From Pseudomonas berkeleyensis (GTDB lineage: Bacteria > Pseudomonadota > Gammaproteobacteria > Pseudomonadales > Pseudomonadaceae): a stretch of DNA of 64,000 nucleotides. The DNA lies in assembly GCF_014109765.1 (NCBI RefSeq), contig NZ_CP059139.1:3104001-3168000 (forward strand). Direction: 5' to 3'. Position 1 is the stretch's first letter. Every line of letters starts with the position of its first letter. Made by a program: the position numbers and the translations under genes. The notes beneath the pieces are model-generated. The model was not told the DNA's origin. It made no database searches and saw nothing but the letters and a program-made list of their open reading frames with translations. Shown one piece after another: positions 26,236-39,068 of this stretch.

Positions 26236-26269
26236 ATAAAAAGCCCGCCGGTACAAGTACGAGCGGGCT
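26236..26269 (-). terminator. Intrinsic terminator of the L,D-transpeptidase gene
   Basis: On the minus strand AGCCCGC and GCGGGCT flank a 14-nt loop, followed by TTTTTATT. Confidence 0.85.
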
Positions 26270-26283
26270 GTTTGTCAGATGCG

Positions 26284-27240
26284 TTAGAACGGGTTATCGC
26301 TGCTCGCAACGACATGATCGTCTTGCGTGGCGATCGGCACCGGCAAACCATCTTCCGAAGCCACCACTTCGCGCACCATCTCCCAATCCAGACGCAGACC
26401 ACTAAGCTCTTCACGCTTGAGCAGGGTATTGATCACCGCAGTGTGCTTATCGACCACCGACGGATCACCTTCATCATCCAGCGGCGCGTGGGCTTCCAGA
26501 TAGACCTTGCCGCCACTCACGCCAAACTTGTATGGCTCGTTGAGGATGCGTACTGGCGTGCCTACCGGCACCATCGCGGCCAGTTCCAGAACATTGTGGT
26601 TGAGCATGCGGAAGCAGCCATGGCTGACACGCATGCCGATACCGAACTTCTTGTTCGAGCCATGAATCAGGTAGCCGGGGAACGACAGGGTCATCTTGTA
26701 CGGCCCCAGCGGGTTGTCAGGACCAGGCGGCACAACGGTTGGCAGGATATCGCCGTCAGCTGCGTGCTCATCGCGGATCGACTGCGGCGGATACCAGGCA
26801 GGGTTCGGCGTCTTCACCGTCACACGGCCCACACCCAGCGGCGAGCCCCAACCCTCGCGGCCAATACCGAGAGGATAGGTATGTACCACGTTCTCACCTT
26901 TCGGGAAGTAGTACAGACGGTACTCGGCCAGATTGATCACGATGCCTTCGCGCGGGCCTGGCGGCAGCACATAGCGTGTAGGCAGGATGACCTCGGTGCC
27001 TTCGCCCGGCAACCAGGGGTCGACGCCCGGGTTGGCGGCGACCATTTCCAGATAGCCCAGGTCGTTCGCAGTTCCCAGATCAGCGAAGGTGTCCTCGTAC
27101 TTGGCCTTGATCACCTGTACCTGGCCGACCACATCTTCACCCGGCGGCGGCAGTGGCAGTTCGAGCGCCTGTACGGCTGCGCTGGAGCACAGCGCCATGA
27201 GCGTCAGGCAACGGTTGACCGCAGAGAATCGCGACAACAT
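26284..27240 (-). CDS. L,D-transpeptidase (YkuD/ErfK-YbiS type)
   Basis: The protein has 318 aa from the ATG at 27240 (MLSRFSAVNRCLTLMAL), eight bases after AAGGA. The 84-residue extension possible upstream has no ribosome site and no signal peptide. A signal peptide runs to about residue 25, a LysM-like segment covers about 45-93, and the YkuD domain holds the catalytic IHGSN...SHGCFRM (Cys209). Such enzymes make 3-3 crosslinks or attach lipoproteins to peptidoglycan. Its place beside oprI suggests tethering of OprI, as ErfK/YbiS do for Lpp. That is inference. Confidence 0.9.
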   Translation of the reverse strand: MLSRFSAVNRCLTLMALCSSAAVQALELPLPPPGEDVVGQVQVIKAKYEDTFADLGTANDLGYLEMVAANPGVDPWLPGEGTEVILPTRYVLPPGPREGIVINLAEYRLYYFPKGENVVHTYPLGIGREGWGSPLGVGRVTVKTPNPAWYPPQSIRDEHAADGDILPTVVPPGPDNPLGPYKMTLSFPGYLIHGSNKKFGIGMRVSHGCFRMLNHNVLELAAMVPVGTPVRILNEPYKFGVSGGKVYLEAHAPLDDEGDPSVVDKHTAVINTLLKREELSGLRLDWEMVREVVASEDGLPVPIATQDDHVVASSDNPF

Positions 27241-27310
27241 CCGGGATGTCCTTGATGAGTTGAATGAAATTACTGTGATTGTACACCGCCATACGGACGT
27301 CGGGCAGACG

Positions 27311-27592
27311 TCAGCTATCCGCCCAATTCGAGCACAGCCCCTGGCGTTGCGCCTCGAAGGTAGCCAGGCACGCCGGGCACAAGCGGCGGTCACGCAACAG
27401 AGGCTTGTCCAACTGACGCCAACGCGGCTGCGCCGGCAACAAGCCGCCGCACAGGGTGCGGTCGGCGTGGCCGCCCAGACGCAGCTGCCGGGCAACCAGA
27501 TGCAGGCGCACTTCGCGGCAGGCGAACAGATCCAGCTGTTCGTCTGGCTCGATCAGTTGATAGGCGTAAAGGGACCAGGCAAGACGCGGCAT
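27311..27592 (-). CDS. Conserved hypothetical small protein with zinc-ribbon-like cysteines
   Basis: The protein has 93 aa from the ATG at 27592 (MPRLAWSLYAYQ), six bases after GGAG. An ATG 12 bases upstream overlaps that site. Cysteines occur in LFACREV, TLCGGLL, RLCPACLATF and GLCSNW, suggesting a metal site. I do not recognise a function. A hypothetical gene occupies this position between the L,D-transpeptidase and tesA in P. aeruginosa (from memory). Confidence 0.65.
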   Translation of the reverse strand: MPRLAWSLYAYQLIEPDEQLDLFACREVRLHLVARQLRLGGHADRTLCGGLLPAQPRWRQLDKPLLRDRRLCPACLATFEAQRQGLCSNWADS

Positions 27593-27691
27593 CTGGGGCT
27601 CCATGACAGGCCGGCCACATTAGCCGAAAGGTCTGAAGCCGAAAAGCCTGAGAGCCCATCTACGACCCGCTGCGCGTCGCCCCTGCCACGT

Positions 27692-27780
27692 CAAAAACAG
27701 ACTCGAAATGCTCATGTGCCACAGCACACACCGCTCTTTCACCTGTTTTTCCTTGCATGACACTGGCTCGCGAGATCGTA
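27692..27780. repeat. Structured intergenic repeat, copy 1
   Basis: AAAACAG (27694-27700) pairs with CTGTTTT (27743-27749), and inside TGTGC (27715-27719) pairs with GCACA (27724-27728). Flanks and loops match the copy at 38927-39056 (ATGCTCAT..., CTGTTTTT.CCTTGC.TG.C.CTGGCT). It lies between the small hypothetical gene and the tesA stop. Confidence 0.6.
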
Positions 27781-27789
27781 GGCAGCCTC

Positions 27790-28395
27790 TCAAAGCAGCG
27801 GTTTCAGGGCTGGCCAGGCATTCTCCAGAAGCAGTGGTTGCGCGCCCTCCGTGGGATGGATGCCATCGCGCTGCATCATCCCCGGCACACCGCCTACCCC
27901 TTCAAGAAAGAACGGCACCAGCGGCACCTGCTTCTGCTCTGCCACATCGCTGAAGATCTGGGCGAAGGCCGTGGTGTAGCGCGCGCCATAATTGGGCGGC
28001 AGGCGCATCCCCAGCAGAAGCACCTTGGCCCCAGCCTGCTGCGACTTCTCGACCATCAACGCAAGATTCTGTTGCAATTGCGCAGGGGCTTGTCCACGCA
28101 AGCCATCGTTGCCTCCCAGCTCGATGATCACCAGCTCCGGCTTGTGCTCGGCAAGCAGCGCAGGCAGCCGCGCGGCGCCGCCTGCGCTGGTGTCACCACT
28201 GATCGAAGCGTTGATCACCTTGTGCTCGAAACCTTCATCGGCAAGGCGTTTTTCCAGTAGTGCGACCCAGCCCTGGCGGCTATCCAGGCCAAAAGCCGCG
28301 CTGATACTATCGCCGACCACAAGCAGGGTGCCTGAAACCGCTCCCTGGGCCCAGAACAGCAGGGCCAAGGCACCACTCAGCCACCATGCACGCAT
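27790..28395 (-). CDS. tesA: Arylesterase / acyl-CoA thioesterase I-type SGNH hydrolase
   Basis: The protein has 201 aa with a signal peptide at residues 1-21. SGNH blocks are visible: VVGDSISAAFGL (Ser30), SGDTSAGG, ELGGNDGLRG and DGIHPTEGAQ (Asp177, His180). The family hydrolyses acyl thioesters and aryl esters in the periplasm. It is divergent from the ABC pair, with overlapping 5' ends, as in many gamma-proteobacteria (E. coli tesA-ybbAP). Confidence 0.93.
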   Translation of the reverse strand: MRAWWLSGALALLFWAQGAVSGTLLVVGDSISAAFGLDSRQGWVALLEKRLADEGFEHKVINASISGDTSAGGAARLPALLAEHKPELVIIELGGNDGLRGQAPAQLQQNLALMVEKSQQAGAKVLLLGMRLPPNYGARYTTAFAQIFSDVAEQKQVPLVPFFLEGVGGVPGMMQRDGIHPTEGAQPLLLENAWPALKPLL

Positions 28396-28406
28396 TTGGA
28401 ATCTCC

Positions 28407-29090
28407 ATGACTTCGAGCATTCTCGTTGCGCGGAACCTTAGCAAAGTGGTCAGCAGCACGGAAGGTGAGCTGACCATCCTTCACGACCTCGATCTCAGCC
28501 TGGACAAAGGCGACAGCCTGGCAATCGTCGGCAGCTCGGGCTCGGGCAAGTCCACCCTCCTCGGGCTGCTCGCCGGACTCGATCTGCCCAGCGGTGGCGC
28601 AGTGCTGCTGGCCGGCAAGGATCTCGGCGAACTCGATGAAGATCAGCGCGCACGCCTGCGTGCCGAACATGTTGGCTTCGTCTTCCAGTCGTTCCAGCTA
28701 CTCGACAGCCTCAACGCGCTGGAAAACGTCATGCTGCCGCTCGAACTGGAGGGCCACGCCGATGCCCGCCAGCGCGCCCGCGCCCTGCTCGAGCGTGTCG
28801 GCCTGGGCCAGCGCCTCACTCATTACCCGCGGCAGCTGTCCGGCGGCGAACAACAGCGCGTAGCCATCGCCCGCGCCTTCGCCGCCGAACCGGATGTGCT
28901 GTTCGCCGACGAGCCCACCGGCAACCTCGACAGCCACACGGGCGAACGCATCAGCGACCTGCTGTTCGAACTCAACCAGGAGCGGGGCACCACTCTTGTA
29001 CTGGTCACTCACGACGAGCGCCTCGCCCACCGCTGCCATCGCCTGATCCGCCTGGAAGCCGGCCATCTGATCGACAGCGTGGAACCCTGA
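28407..29090 (+). CDS. ABC transporter ATP-binding protein (YbbA type)
   Basis: The protein has 227 aa from the ATG at 28407 ([13 protein letters not shown]), seven bases after GGA. An earlier ATG at 28386 lies inside the divergent tesA start and is rejected. Walker A is GSSGSGKST, signature [15 protein letters not shown], Walker [13 protein letters not shown] and switch His LVTHD. This is the MacB/LolD-like class that works with an FtsX-type permease. The stop overlaps the permease start by one base. Confidence 0.92.
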   Translation: MTSSILVARNLSKVVSSTEGELTILHDLDLSLDKGDSLAIVGSSGSGKSTLLGLLAGLDLPSGGAVLLAGKDLGELDEDQRARLRAEHVGFVFQSFQLLDSLNALENVMLPLELEGHADARQRARALLERVGLGQRLTHYPRQLSGGEQQRVAIARAFAAEPDVLFADEPTGNLDSHTGERISDLLFELNQERGTTLVLVTHDERLAHRCHRLIRLEAGHLIDSVEP

Positions 29091-31588
29091 TGAAACAGCC
29101 CTTCACTCGCCTGCTGTCGCTAGCTGCTCGCCAACTGCTGCGCGACGCCCGCGCCGGCGAGTTGCGCGTGCTGTTCTTCGCTCTGCTGGTGGCAGTAGCG
29201 GCCAGCAGTGCCATCGGCTATTTCAGTGCGCGCCTGAACGACGCCATGCTGCTGCGTGCCAGCGAATTTCTCGCTGCCGATCTGCGCCTGAGCGGTAGCT
29301 CGCCTGCCAGTGCCGAACAGATCGAAGCCGGGACACGGCTCGGGCTCGACCACGCCCGGATGGTGGAGTTCTCCAGCGTGGTAGCTGCCGACAACGGCAT
29401 TCAGCTAGCCAGCATCAAGGCCGTCAGCAGCAGTTACCCATTGCGCGGCGAATTGAAGAGCGCGGCCGCGCCCTATGCGGCAGAAGAAACGGGATCTGGC
29501 CCGGCATCCGGAGAAGTCTGGGCCGAAGCACGGCTGATGGTCGCGCTGGATCTGCAGGTCGGTGATGAAATCGAAGTCGGCGCCAAGCGTCTGCGCCTGA
29601 GTCGCGTCCTCACCTATGACCCGGACAGCGCAGGCGACTTCTACAGCCTTACCCCCCGCGCCCTGATGAACCTCGATGACCTGGCCGCCACCGAAGTGGT
29701 GCAGCCAGGCAGCCGCGTGCGCTTTCGCGAGCTCTGGCGCGGCGACAGCGATACCCTGGCAGCTTACCGCCAGGCCGTGGAAAGCGGCCTTGAGCCCAGC
29801 CAGAGCCTGGATGACGCACGTGATGGCAACCGTCAGATCGGCGGAGCCCTTGGCCGTGCCGAGCGTTACCTGAACCTGGCCAGCCTGGCCGCGGTACTCC
29901 TCGCCGGGGTGGCTGTCGCCCTCTCGGCCGCACGCTTCGCCGCACGCCGTTTCGATGCCAGCGCCCTGCTGCGCTGCCTGGGCTTGTCGCGACGCGAGGC
30001 GCTCGCCCTGTTCGGCTTGCAGCTGGCCCTGCTCGGCCTGCTTGCCTGCCTGTTGGGCGCCCTGCTTGGCTGGGCCGGCCAGCACATCCTGTTCTACCTC
30101 CTGCAGGGCCTGATTCCGGCTGATCTGCCGCCCGCCAACCTGTGGCCCGCTCTGGCCGGCATGGCCACCGGCCTGGTGGCGCTGGCCGGTTTCGCCTTGC
30201 CGCCGCTGGCGGCACTCGGTCGCGTGCCGCCGCTGCGCGTGCTGCGCCGCGACATGCTGCCGGTACCGGCCAGCTCCTGGCTGGTCTATGGCGCCGCGCT
30301 GATCGCACTTGGCCTGATCATGTGGCGCCTGAGCCTGGATCTGCGCCTGACTCTGGCACTGCTCGGCGGCGGTCTGCTGGCAGCGCTGCTGCTTGGCGGG
30401 CTGCTCCTGCTCGGCCTGCAGAGCCTGCGTCGCCTGCTGCAACGCGCCGCCCTGCCCTGGCGCCTGGGCCTGGGTCAATTGCTGCGCCACCCGCTGGCCG
30501 CCGCTGGCCAGTCGCTGGCTTTCGGTCTGATTCTGCTGGCCATGGCGTTGATCGCCCTGCTGCGTGGCGAGTTGCTCGACACCTGGCAGGATCAACTGCC
30601 GGAAGATGCCCCGAACCACTTTGCCCTCAACGTACTGCCCGCCGAGCGTGATGCCTTCGCCGCCCGCCTGACAGAGCTGTCACCGCACCCTGCGCCGCTG
30701 TATCCGGTGGTTCCAGGTCGCCTGGTGATGATCAACGACGAGCCGGTACGCCAGCTGGTGACCAAGGAAAGCCGCGGTGAACGCGCGATCCAGCGCGATC
30801 TCAGCCTGACCTGGTCGCAGGAGCTGCCGGCGGACAACCGCATCACCAGCGGTGCCTGGTGGTCAGGGCGAGATGACGGCCTGCCGGGCGTCTCGGTCGA
30901 ATCCGAACTGGCGGAGAGCCTGCAACTCAAGCTGGGAGATCGCCTGCGCTTCAATGTCGGCGGGATCGAACGCGAAACGCAGGTCACCAGCTTGCGCGAA
31001 GTGGATTGGGACAGCTTCCAGCCCAACTTCTACATGATCTTCGAGCCGCAGACCCTGCAGGATCTGCCCGCGACCTATCTGACCAGTTTCTATCTGCCGC
31101 CTGGACAGGATGCCGAACTGGTCAGCCTCAGCCGCGCCTTCCCCAGTGTCACTCTGCTGCAGGTCGACGCCCTGCTGGCGCAACTGCGCAGCATTCTGGC
31201 GCAGGTGACCCTGGCTATCGAGTATGTGCTGCTGTTCGTGCTCGCCGCGGGCATCACCGTGCTGCTGGCCGGACTGCAGGCAACCCTCGATGAGCGCATT
31301 CGCCAGGGCGCCTTGCTGCGCGCGCTCGGGGCCGAACGCAAGCTGCTGATCAACGCTCGCCGTGCCGAGTTCGGCCTGCTCGGCGCCGCCGCTGGCCTGC
31401 TGGCCGCCGTCGGATGCGAACTGGTGAGCTTCCTGCTCTATCGCTACGCCTTCGACATGAGCTGGCAACCACACCCATGGCTACTGCTGCTGCCGGTGAT
31501 CGGCGCCTTGCTGATCGGTATGGCGGGGGTGCTTGGCACCCGCCGCGCCTTGAATGCCAGCCCGCTGAGCGTGCTGCGTGAAGGCTGA
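29090..31588 (+). CDS. FtsX-like ABC permease (YbbP type)
   Basis: The protein has 832 aa. An N-terminal helix (VLFFALLVAVAASSAIGYFSARL) precedes a large periplasmic domain. Clusters of membrane helices follow around residues 260-480 and a C-terminal FtsX-type group (VLLFVLAAGITVLLAGLQATLDERIRQGALLRALGAERKLL...). The YbbA-YbbP pair next to tesA is conserved. Its job is not established, and export or removal of a lipid-related compound is plausible by association with the thioesterase. Confidence 0.88.
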   Translation: MKQPFTRLLSLAARQLLRDARAGELRVLFFALLVAVAASSAIGYFSARLNDAMLLRASEFLAADLRLSGSSPASAEQIEAGTRLGLDHARMVEFSSVVAADNGIQLASIKAVSSSYPLRGELKSAAAPYAAEETGSGPASGEVWAEARLMVALDLQVGDEIEVGAKRLRLSRVLTYDPDSAGDFYSLTPRALMNLDDLAATEVVQPGSRVRFRELWRGDSDTLAAYRQAVESGLEPSQSLDDARDGNRQIGGALGRAERYLNLASLAAVLLAGVAVALSAARFAARRFDASALLRCLGLSRREALALFGLQLALLGLLACLLGALLGWAGQHILFYLLQGLIPADLPPANLWPALAGMATGLVALAGFALPPLAALGRVPPLRVLRRDMLPVPASSWLVYGAALIALGLIMWRLSLDLRLTLALLGGGLLAALLLGGLLLLGLQSLRRLLQRAALPWRLGLGQLLRHPLAAAGQSLAFGLILLAMALIALLRGELLDTWQDQLPEDAPNHFALNVLPAERDAFAARLTELSPHPAPLYPVVPGRLVMINDEPVRQLVTKESRGERAIQRDLSLTWSQELPADNRITSGAWWSGRDDGLPGVSVESELAESLQLKLGDRLRFNVGGIERETQVTSLREVDWDSFQPNFYMIFEPQTLQDLPATYLTSFYLPPGQDAELVSLSRAFPSVTLLQVDALLAQLRSILAQVTLAIEYVLLFVLAAGITVLLAGLQATLDERIRQGALLRALGAERKLLINARRAEFGLLGAAAGLLAAVGCELVSFLLYRYAFDMSWQPHPWLLLLPVIGALLIGMAGVLGTRRALNASPLSVLREG

Positions 31589-31642
31589 GAAGGATCGGAG
31601 GGGTTTGCTAGACTGGCGCCCCCTCCACACACCTGAGACACC

Positions 31643-32140
31643 ATGAGCCGCTATCGCCCTCCACGCCCCGCTGGCACACCATTGATCACTCCCGAGGGCG
31701 AAGCGCGCCTGCGTGCCGAGCTGCATGAGCTTTGGCACGTGCGCCGCCCCCAGGTGACCCAGTCGGTCAGCGAAGCCGCGGCACAAGGCGACCGTTCGGA
31801 AAACGCCGAATACACCTACGGCAAGAAGATGCTGCGCGAGATCGACAGCCGCGTGCGTTTTCTGACCAAGCGCCTGGAAAAACTCAAGGTCGTCAGCGAC
31901 AAACCGTCCGATCCGGGCAAGGTGTATTTCGGCGCCTGGGTCACCATCGAGGACGAGGACGGCGAACAATCGCGTTATCGCATCGTCGGCCCCGACGAGC
32001 TCGATCTGAAACAGGGCCTGATCAGCATCGACTCTCCGCTGGCCCGTGCCCTGGTCGGCAAGGAACTGGACGCCGAAGTCCGGGTACACAGTCCCAGCGG
32101 CGAGAAGACCTGCTACATCGTCGAGATCGCATACCTCTGA
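31643..32140 (+). CDS. greB: Transcription elongation factor GreB
   Basis: The protein has 165 aa. The N-terminal coiled coil includes [18 protein letters not shown] and the acidic tip region [18 protein letters not shown], followed by the FKBP-like domain ([11 protein letters not shown]..., [16 protein letters not shown]). It restarts backtracked RNA polymerase by stimulating transcript cleavage. The basic N-terminus and length favour GreB over GreA. Confidence 0.93.
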   Translation: MSRYRPPRPAGTPLITPEGEARLRAELHELWHVRRPQVTQSVSEAAAQGDRSENAEYTYGKKMLREIDSRVRFLTKRLEKLKVVSDKPSDPGKVYFGAWVTIEDEDGEQSRYRIVGPDELDLKQGLISIDSPLARALVGKELDAEVRVHSPSGEKTCYIVEIAYL

Positions 32141-32152
32141 GGCGCTGAGCAC

Positions 32153-32225
32153 GTAAGGTGCGCCGTGCGCACGGCTGGTCAAAGACATTCACGAGATATT
32201 TCTCGGTGCGCGCGGCGCACCCTAC
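32153..32225. repeat. Inverted pair of GTAGGGTGCGCC-family repeats
   Basis: GTAAGGTGCGCCGTGCGCAC and, inverted, GTGCGCGCGGCGCACCCTAC flank 31 nt. It sits between the convergent greB and the gene ending at 32222. Confidence 0.7.
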
Positions 32226-32530
32226 CGCCGAGTAATCAATCCCTGGCGCGCGACCCGCACCAGTTCATGAACCGTGTCCGCCAATACGTCGGAGCTTGGT
32301 GCCTGGATAACCGCCAGATCGAAGCTGTCACGGGCGAAGCGCGCTAGCGACTCACCGTTCTGCACGAACTGGATGCGAAAGGCACGCGAACCACTCCAGC
32401 GCTTGGGCCAGCCTTCGAGATAACGCAACAGGGTGGGTTGATGGCTGCCACCGAGCAATACACGCGGATTGCGCAGCAATAGGCCCGAAGTGATGGGCGC
32501 CAGACGAATCAGGGGTTGGGGACAGATCAT
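32222..32530 (-). CDS. Conserved hypothetical, methyltransferase-like fragment
   Basis: The protein has 102 aa from the ATG at 32530 (MICPQPLIRLAP), eight bases after GGAG. FDLAVIQAPSSDVLADTVHELVRVARQGLITRR resembles the C-terminal half of a class I methyltransferase Rossmann unit, but the SAM-binding glycine motif is absent. It is probably a degenerate or specialised family. A hypothetical gene sits here in P. aeruginosa between greB and the lipase locus (from memory). Confidence 0.6.
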   Translation of the reverse strand: MICPQPLIRLAPITSGLLLRNPRVLLGGSHQPTLLRYLEGWPKRWSGSRAFRIQFVQNGESLARFARDSFDLAVIQAPSSDVLADTVHELVRVARQGLITRR

Positions 32531-33996
<1,466 letters not shown>

Positions 33997-34019
33997 GCTC
34001 ACGGATAACATCCGCCCGA

Positions 34020-34051
34020 GCCGTGCGCATCGAGACATCGGTGCGCACGGC
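34020..34051 (+). repeat. Hairpin between lipA and lipH
   Basis: GCCGTGCGCA and TGCGCACGGC are perfect complements with a 12-nt loop. This is a member of the GTGCGCACGGCGCACC repeat family placed in the lipA-lipH mRNA. It could lower foldase expression relative to lipase. Confidence 0.6.
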
Positions 34052-34081
34052 GCACCCGCCCCCTGATACCCAGAGCCACAC

Positions 34082-35110
34082 GTGAAGAAAGCCCTATTCG
34101 CCCTGCCTCTACTGATCGGCGCCAGCCTGGCCTTGATGCTGTACCTGCAACCCGGACATCAGCCCACCCACGTCAGCTCTCCTGCCACCACTACAGTGAC
34201 GAAACCTGTGCCGCAGGCACCTGCCGAGGCCATGACGCCGACTGCAAGCGACACGCAGAAGAAGGCGACCAAGCTGACCCTACCCGCCTCCTTCGCCGGC
34301 ACCGACGTCGACGGCCGCTTTCGCGTCGATGCCACGGGCAATCTGATCATCAGCGAGGACATCCGGCGTATCTTCGATTACTTCCTGGCGAGCATCGGTG
34401 AAGAAAGCCTGCAAGCCAGCGTCGAGCGCCTGCGTGGTTATATCGACAGCCAGTTGCAGGAACCTGCGCGTGCACGCGCCCAAGCCCTGCTCGATCAGTA
34501 CCTCGCCTACAAGCGCGAGCTGGTGCTGCTGGAGCGCGATCTACCGCAGATGGCAAACCTAGACGCCATGCGTCAGCGCGAGGCTGCGGTGCAGGCACTG
34601 CGTGCGCGCCTGTTCGATAGTGAAACCCACCAGGCCTTCTTCGCCCGAGAGGAAGGCTACAACCGCTTCACCCTGGAGCGCCTGACCATCCAGCACGACG
34701 CCAGGCTCAGCGCCGAAGAGAAAGGCCAGGCCGTCGACCGACTGCGCGCCGCACTACCGGAGGATCTGCAAGATGCCGTACTGCCGCAATTGCAGCAGGA
34801 GCTGCGGCAGAACACCGTTCGCCTGCAGGCAGAAGGCGCCAGCGCGGCGCAGATCCGGCAGATGCGCCAACAACTGGTCGGCGCCGAAGCCACCGCACGC
34901 CTCGAAGTGCTGGATAACCAGCGACAGAACTGGCAACGCCGGTTGGACGACTACCTCGCCGCCAAGGCGCGGATCGAGGCTAGCGAAGGGCTCAGCAGTA
35001 GCGACAAGCATACGGCCATCGAGGCGCTGGCAACGGAGCGCTTCGATGAGCGTGAACGCCTGCGCCTGGATGCGGCCGAGCAGCTCGCGGCAGCACGCAA
35101 GAACGACTGA
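34082..35110 (+). CDS. lipH: Lipase-specific foldase LipH (Lif)
   Basis: The protein has 342 aa with a GTG start (GTGAAGAAA). An N-terminal membrane anchor (residues 4-23, [19 protein letters not shown]) is followed by a Pro/Ala/Thr-rich linker. The foldase domain contains the signature [13 protein letters not shown] near residue 96 (consensus RxxFDYFLxAxGE). The long alpha-helical arms embrace the lipase. It steers LipA folding in the periplasm and is not secreted. Confidence 0.95.
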   Translation: MKKALFALPLLIGASLALMLYLQPGHQPTHVSSPATTTVTKPVPQAPAEAMTPTASDTQKKATKLTLPASFAGTDVDGRFRVDATGNLIISEDIRRIFDYFLASIGEESLQASVERLRGYIDSQLQEPARARAQALLDQYLAYKRELVLLERDLPQMANLDAMRQREAAVQALRARLFDSETHQAFFAREEGYNRFTLERLTIQHDARLSAEEKGQAVDRLRAALPEDLQDAVLPQLQQELRQNTVRLQAEGASAAQIRQMRQQLVGAEATARLEVLDNQRQNWQRRLDDYLAAKARIEASEGLSSSDKHTAIEALATERFDERERLRLDAAEQLAAARKND

Positions 35111-35287
35111 GCACACCGCCAGCGGGCCATGGCTGGCACCATGGTCCCGATCCGACTCATCGGTTCCAAACCCACTGCATTCCCGCTAGAGTGACATTCC
35201 TGTCCGCCTCGCCGATCTTGAGCGACGAGCGAACCGGCAAAAAAGAACAAGAGGCTGCGAGACAACGCACCACTCGAAGGAGTGCCA

Positions 35288-37222
<1,935 letters not shown>

Positions 37223-37231
37223 ACGTTCTGT

Positions 37232-37360
37232 TGGTGGGCTGAAGCCCACCCTACGCACTACGCCCCTCAGTGCCAGTTCTACTGGTGGGCTAAAGCGGAA
37301 CGCCGCCCGGCCCACCCTACGCCCCCACAGTGCCAGATCGTAGGGTGGGCTTCAGCCCAC
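37232..37360. repeat. Cluster of GGTGGGCTGAAGCCCACCCTAC repeats
   Basis: Three tandem-like relatives occur: a compact palindrome at 37232-37253, a longer arm pair with spacer at about 37282-37320, and an inverted copy GTAGGGTGGGCTTCAGCCCAC near 37340-37360. They lie between the convergent activator and aldehyde dehydrogenase genes. Confidence 0.65.
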
Positions 37361-37375
37361 ATCCCAGTCGTACAA

Positions 37376-37415
37376 ACAAAAAAGAGCGGGCCGACGCCAC
37401 AGCACCGGCCCGCTC
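37376..37415 (-). terminator. Intrinsic terminator of the aldehyde dehydrogenase gene
   Basis: On the minus strand GAGCGGGCCG and CGGCCCGCTC form a 10-bp stem followed by TTTTTTG. Confidence 0.9.
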
Positions 37416-37427
37416 AAGCGTCGCTGG

Positions 37428-38861
37428 TTATTCCTGCGCGTAGATCACATGGGTGTGGGTGTACTCGTACAGCCCATGCTTGCCATCCGCACCGCCGATG
37501 CCCGATTTGCGCGTACCAGCATGGAAGCCCTGCATCGCCTCGAAGTTCTCACGGTTGATGTAGGTCTCGCCGAAGTCCAGCTCACGACTGGCCTTGAGCG
37601 CGGCGCTGAGGTTGCGGGTATAGATCGATGAGGTCAGGCCGTATTCGCTGTCGTTGGCGCGGGCGATGGCCTCGTCGAGGTCGTCGACGATCTGGATCGG
37701 CAACACCGGGCCGAAGATTTCCTTGCGCATGATCTCCATGTCAGTGCCGCAACCAGCCAGCACGGTCGGTTGGTAATGGAAGCCCTGGCCCAGGTCGGCA
37801 ACATTGCCGCCGGTGATCACTTGTGCGCCCTGCCCGACCGCTGTGCGCACCATCTGCGCGACCTTGTCCAGCCCGGCCTGGTTGATCAGCGGGCCCATGT
37901 CCAGATCAGCCTGTGCGGACGGATCACCGTAACGGGTCGCCGCCATCGCCGAGGCAATCTTTTCGATGAACTGATCCGCCACCTTGCGCTCGACGTAGAC
38001 ACGCTCGGCGCAGTTGCACACTTGCCCGGTGTTGATCACCCGCGAGGCCTTGATAGCGTTCACCGCCAGATCCAGATCGGCATCGGCCAGGACGATGGCC
38101 GGCGCCTTGCCGCCCAGCTCCAGGTTGAGCTTGGTGATGTGCGGCGCGGCTACGGCCATGATCCGCGAGCCGGTACCTACGCTGCCGGTGAAGCTGATCA
38201 GGTCGACGCCGGCATGGCTGGTCAGCGCGCTACCCGCACCTGCACCCGTGCCGCCAACGACGTTGAACACACCAGTCGGCAGGCCGACTTCGGCCACCAG
38301 CTTGGCGAATTCGAAGCAGTTGATCGGGGTTTCTTCGCTGGGCTTGATGACGATGGTGTTGCCGGTCAGCAGCGCCGGCGCCATCTTGCGGGCGATGAGG
38401 AAGAACGGGAAGTTCCACGGCAGGATGCCGGCCACCACGCCCAGCGGCTTGCGCAGCAGGAAGATGTGTTCGCCGGCACGGTCGCTGGTCAGCACTTCAC
38501 CTTCCAGGCGGCGCGCCCACTCGGCCATGTAGTCGAGGTAATCGGCGGTGAAGTTGACTTCCACCTCGGCCAGCGCCGGCACCTTGCCGCCTTCGCGGGT
38601 GATGATCTGCGCCAGACGTGGCGCGTTGGCCCGCACCTTCTCGGCGATGCGCCGTAGGTAGCCGGCGCGCTCGATGGCCGGTTTGGCAGCCCAGCCTTTC
38701 TGCGCCTTGCGCGCGGCGGCGATGGCGCGGTCGACCTGCTCGTTGCTGGCCTCGGGAATCCGCGCCAGAAGTTCGGCGGTAGCTGGGTTGCGCACTTCGA
38801 TCAGCTTGTCGCTGCCGACGAAGGCGTTGTCGATGTAGTTCTGATAAATGGTGTCGCTCAT
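37428..38861 (-). CDS. NAD-dependent aldehyde dehydrogenase, AldA (lactaldehyde/glycolaldehyde) type
   Basis: The protein has 477 aa from the ATG at 38861 (MSDTIYQNYID). The longer frame upstream lacks a ribosome site. It resembles E. coli AldA closely, including GVVAGILPWNFPFFLIARKMAPALLTGNTIVIKPSE, the ELGGKAPAIV glutamate and NTGQVCNCAERVYV with the nucleophile at Cys282, then GETYINRENFEAMQGFHAG. It oxidises aldehydes to acids with NAD. It is downstream of the quinoprotein alcohol dehydrogenase on the same strand, so it probably removes the aldehyde produced there after entry to the cytosol. Confidence 0.9.
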   Translation of the reverse strand: MSDTIYQNYIDNAFVGSDKLIEVRNPATAELLARIPEASNEQVDRAIAAARKAQKGWAAKPAIERAGYLRRIAEKVRANAPRLAQIITREGGKVPALAEVEVNFTADYLDYMAEWARRLEGEVLTSDRAGEHIFLLRKPLGVVAGILPWNFPFFLIARKMAPALLTGNTIVIKPSEETPINCFEFAKLVAEVGLPTGVFNVVGGTGAGAGSALTSHAGVDLISFTGSVGTGSRIMAVAAPHITKLNLELGGKAPAIVLADADLDLAVNAIKASRVINTGQVCNCAERVYVERKVADQFIEKIASAMAATRYGDPSAQADLDMGPLINQAGLDKVAQMVRTAVGQGAQVITGGNVADLGQGFHYQPTVLAGCGTDMEIMRKEIFGPVLPIQIVDDLDEAIARANDSEYGLTSSIYTRNLSAALKASRELDFGETYINRENFEAMQGFHAGTRKSGIGGADGKHGLYEYTHTHVIYAQE

Positions 38862-38926
38862 GGTCGCTCTCGCTATGGGAGTGGGCGGACGGGCGCACGC
38901 CGGATCGGCACACGCCCGCGGGGCAC

Positions 38927-39056
38927 CTCTAAAAACTACCTGCGTTGCCATCGCTGCGTTTAAAACAGGCTCAAAATGCTCATTTACAGCTCGTAAACTC
39001 CGCTTTTTCGCCTGTTTTTGCCTTGCGCTGGCTGCCTCGCCTACGTTTTTAGAAGC
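38927..39056. repeat. Structured intergenic repeat, copy 2
   Basis: The ends CTCTAAAAAC and GTTTTTAGAAG are inverted. Inside, AACAGGC (38964-38970) pairs with GCCTGTT (39010-39016) and TTTAC (38983-38987) with GTAAA (38993-38997). The inner stem differs in sequence from copy 1 at 27692-27780 but keeps pairing. It lies between the alcohol and aldehyde dehydrogenase genes. Confidence 0.65.
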
Positions 39057-39068
39057 GCCCCGTATGGG

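Noticed and set aside
27241..27495. 84-residue N-terminal extension of the L,D-transpeptidase
   Set aside because: The extension is Cys/Arg-rich, lacks a ribosome site and would bury the signal peptide. The ATG at 27240 follows AAGGA.
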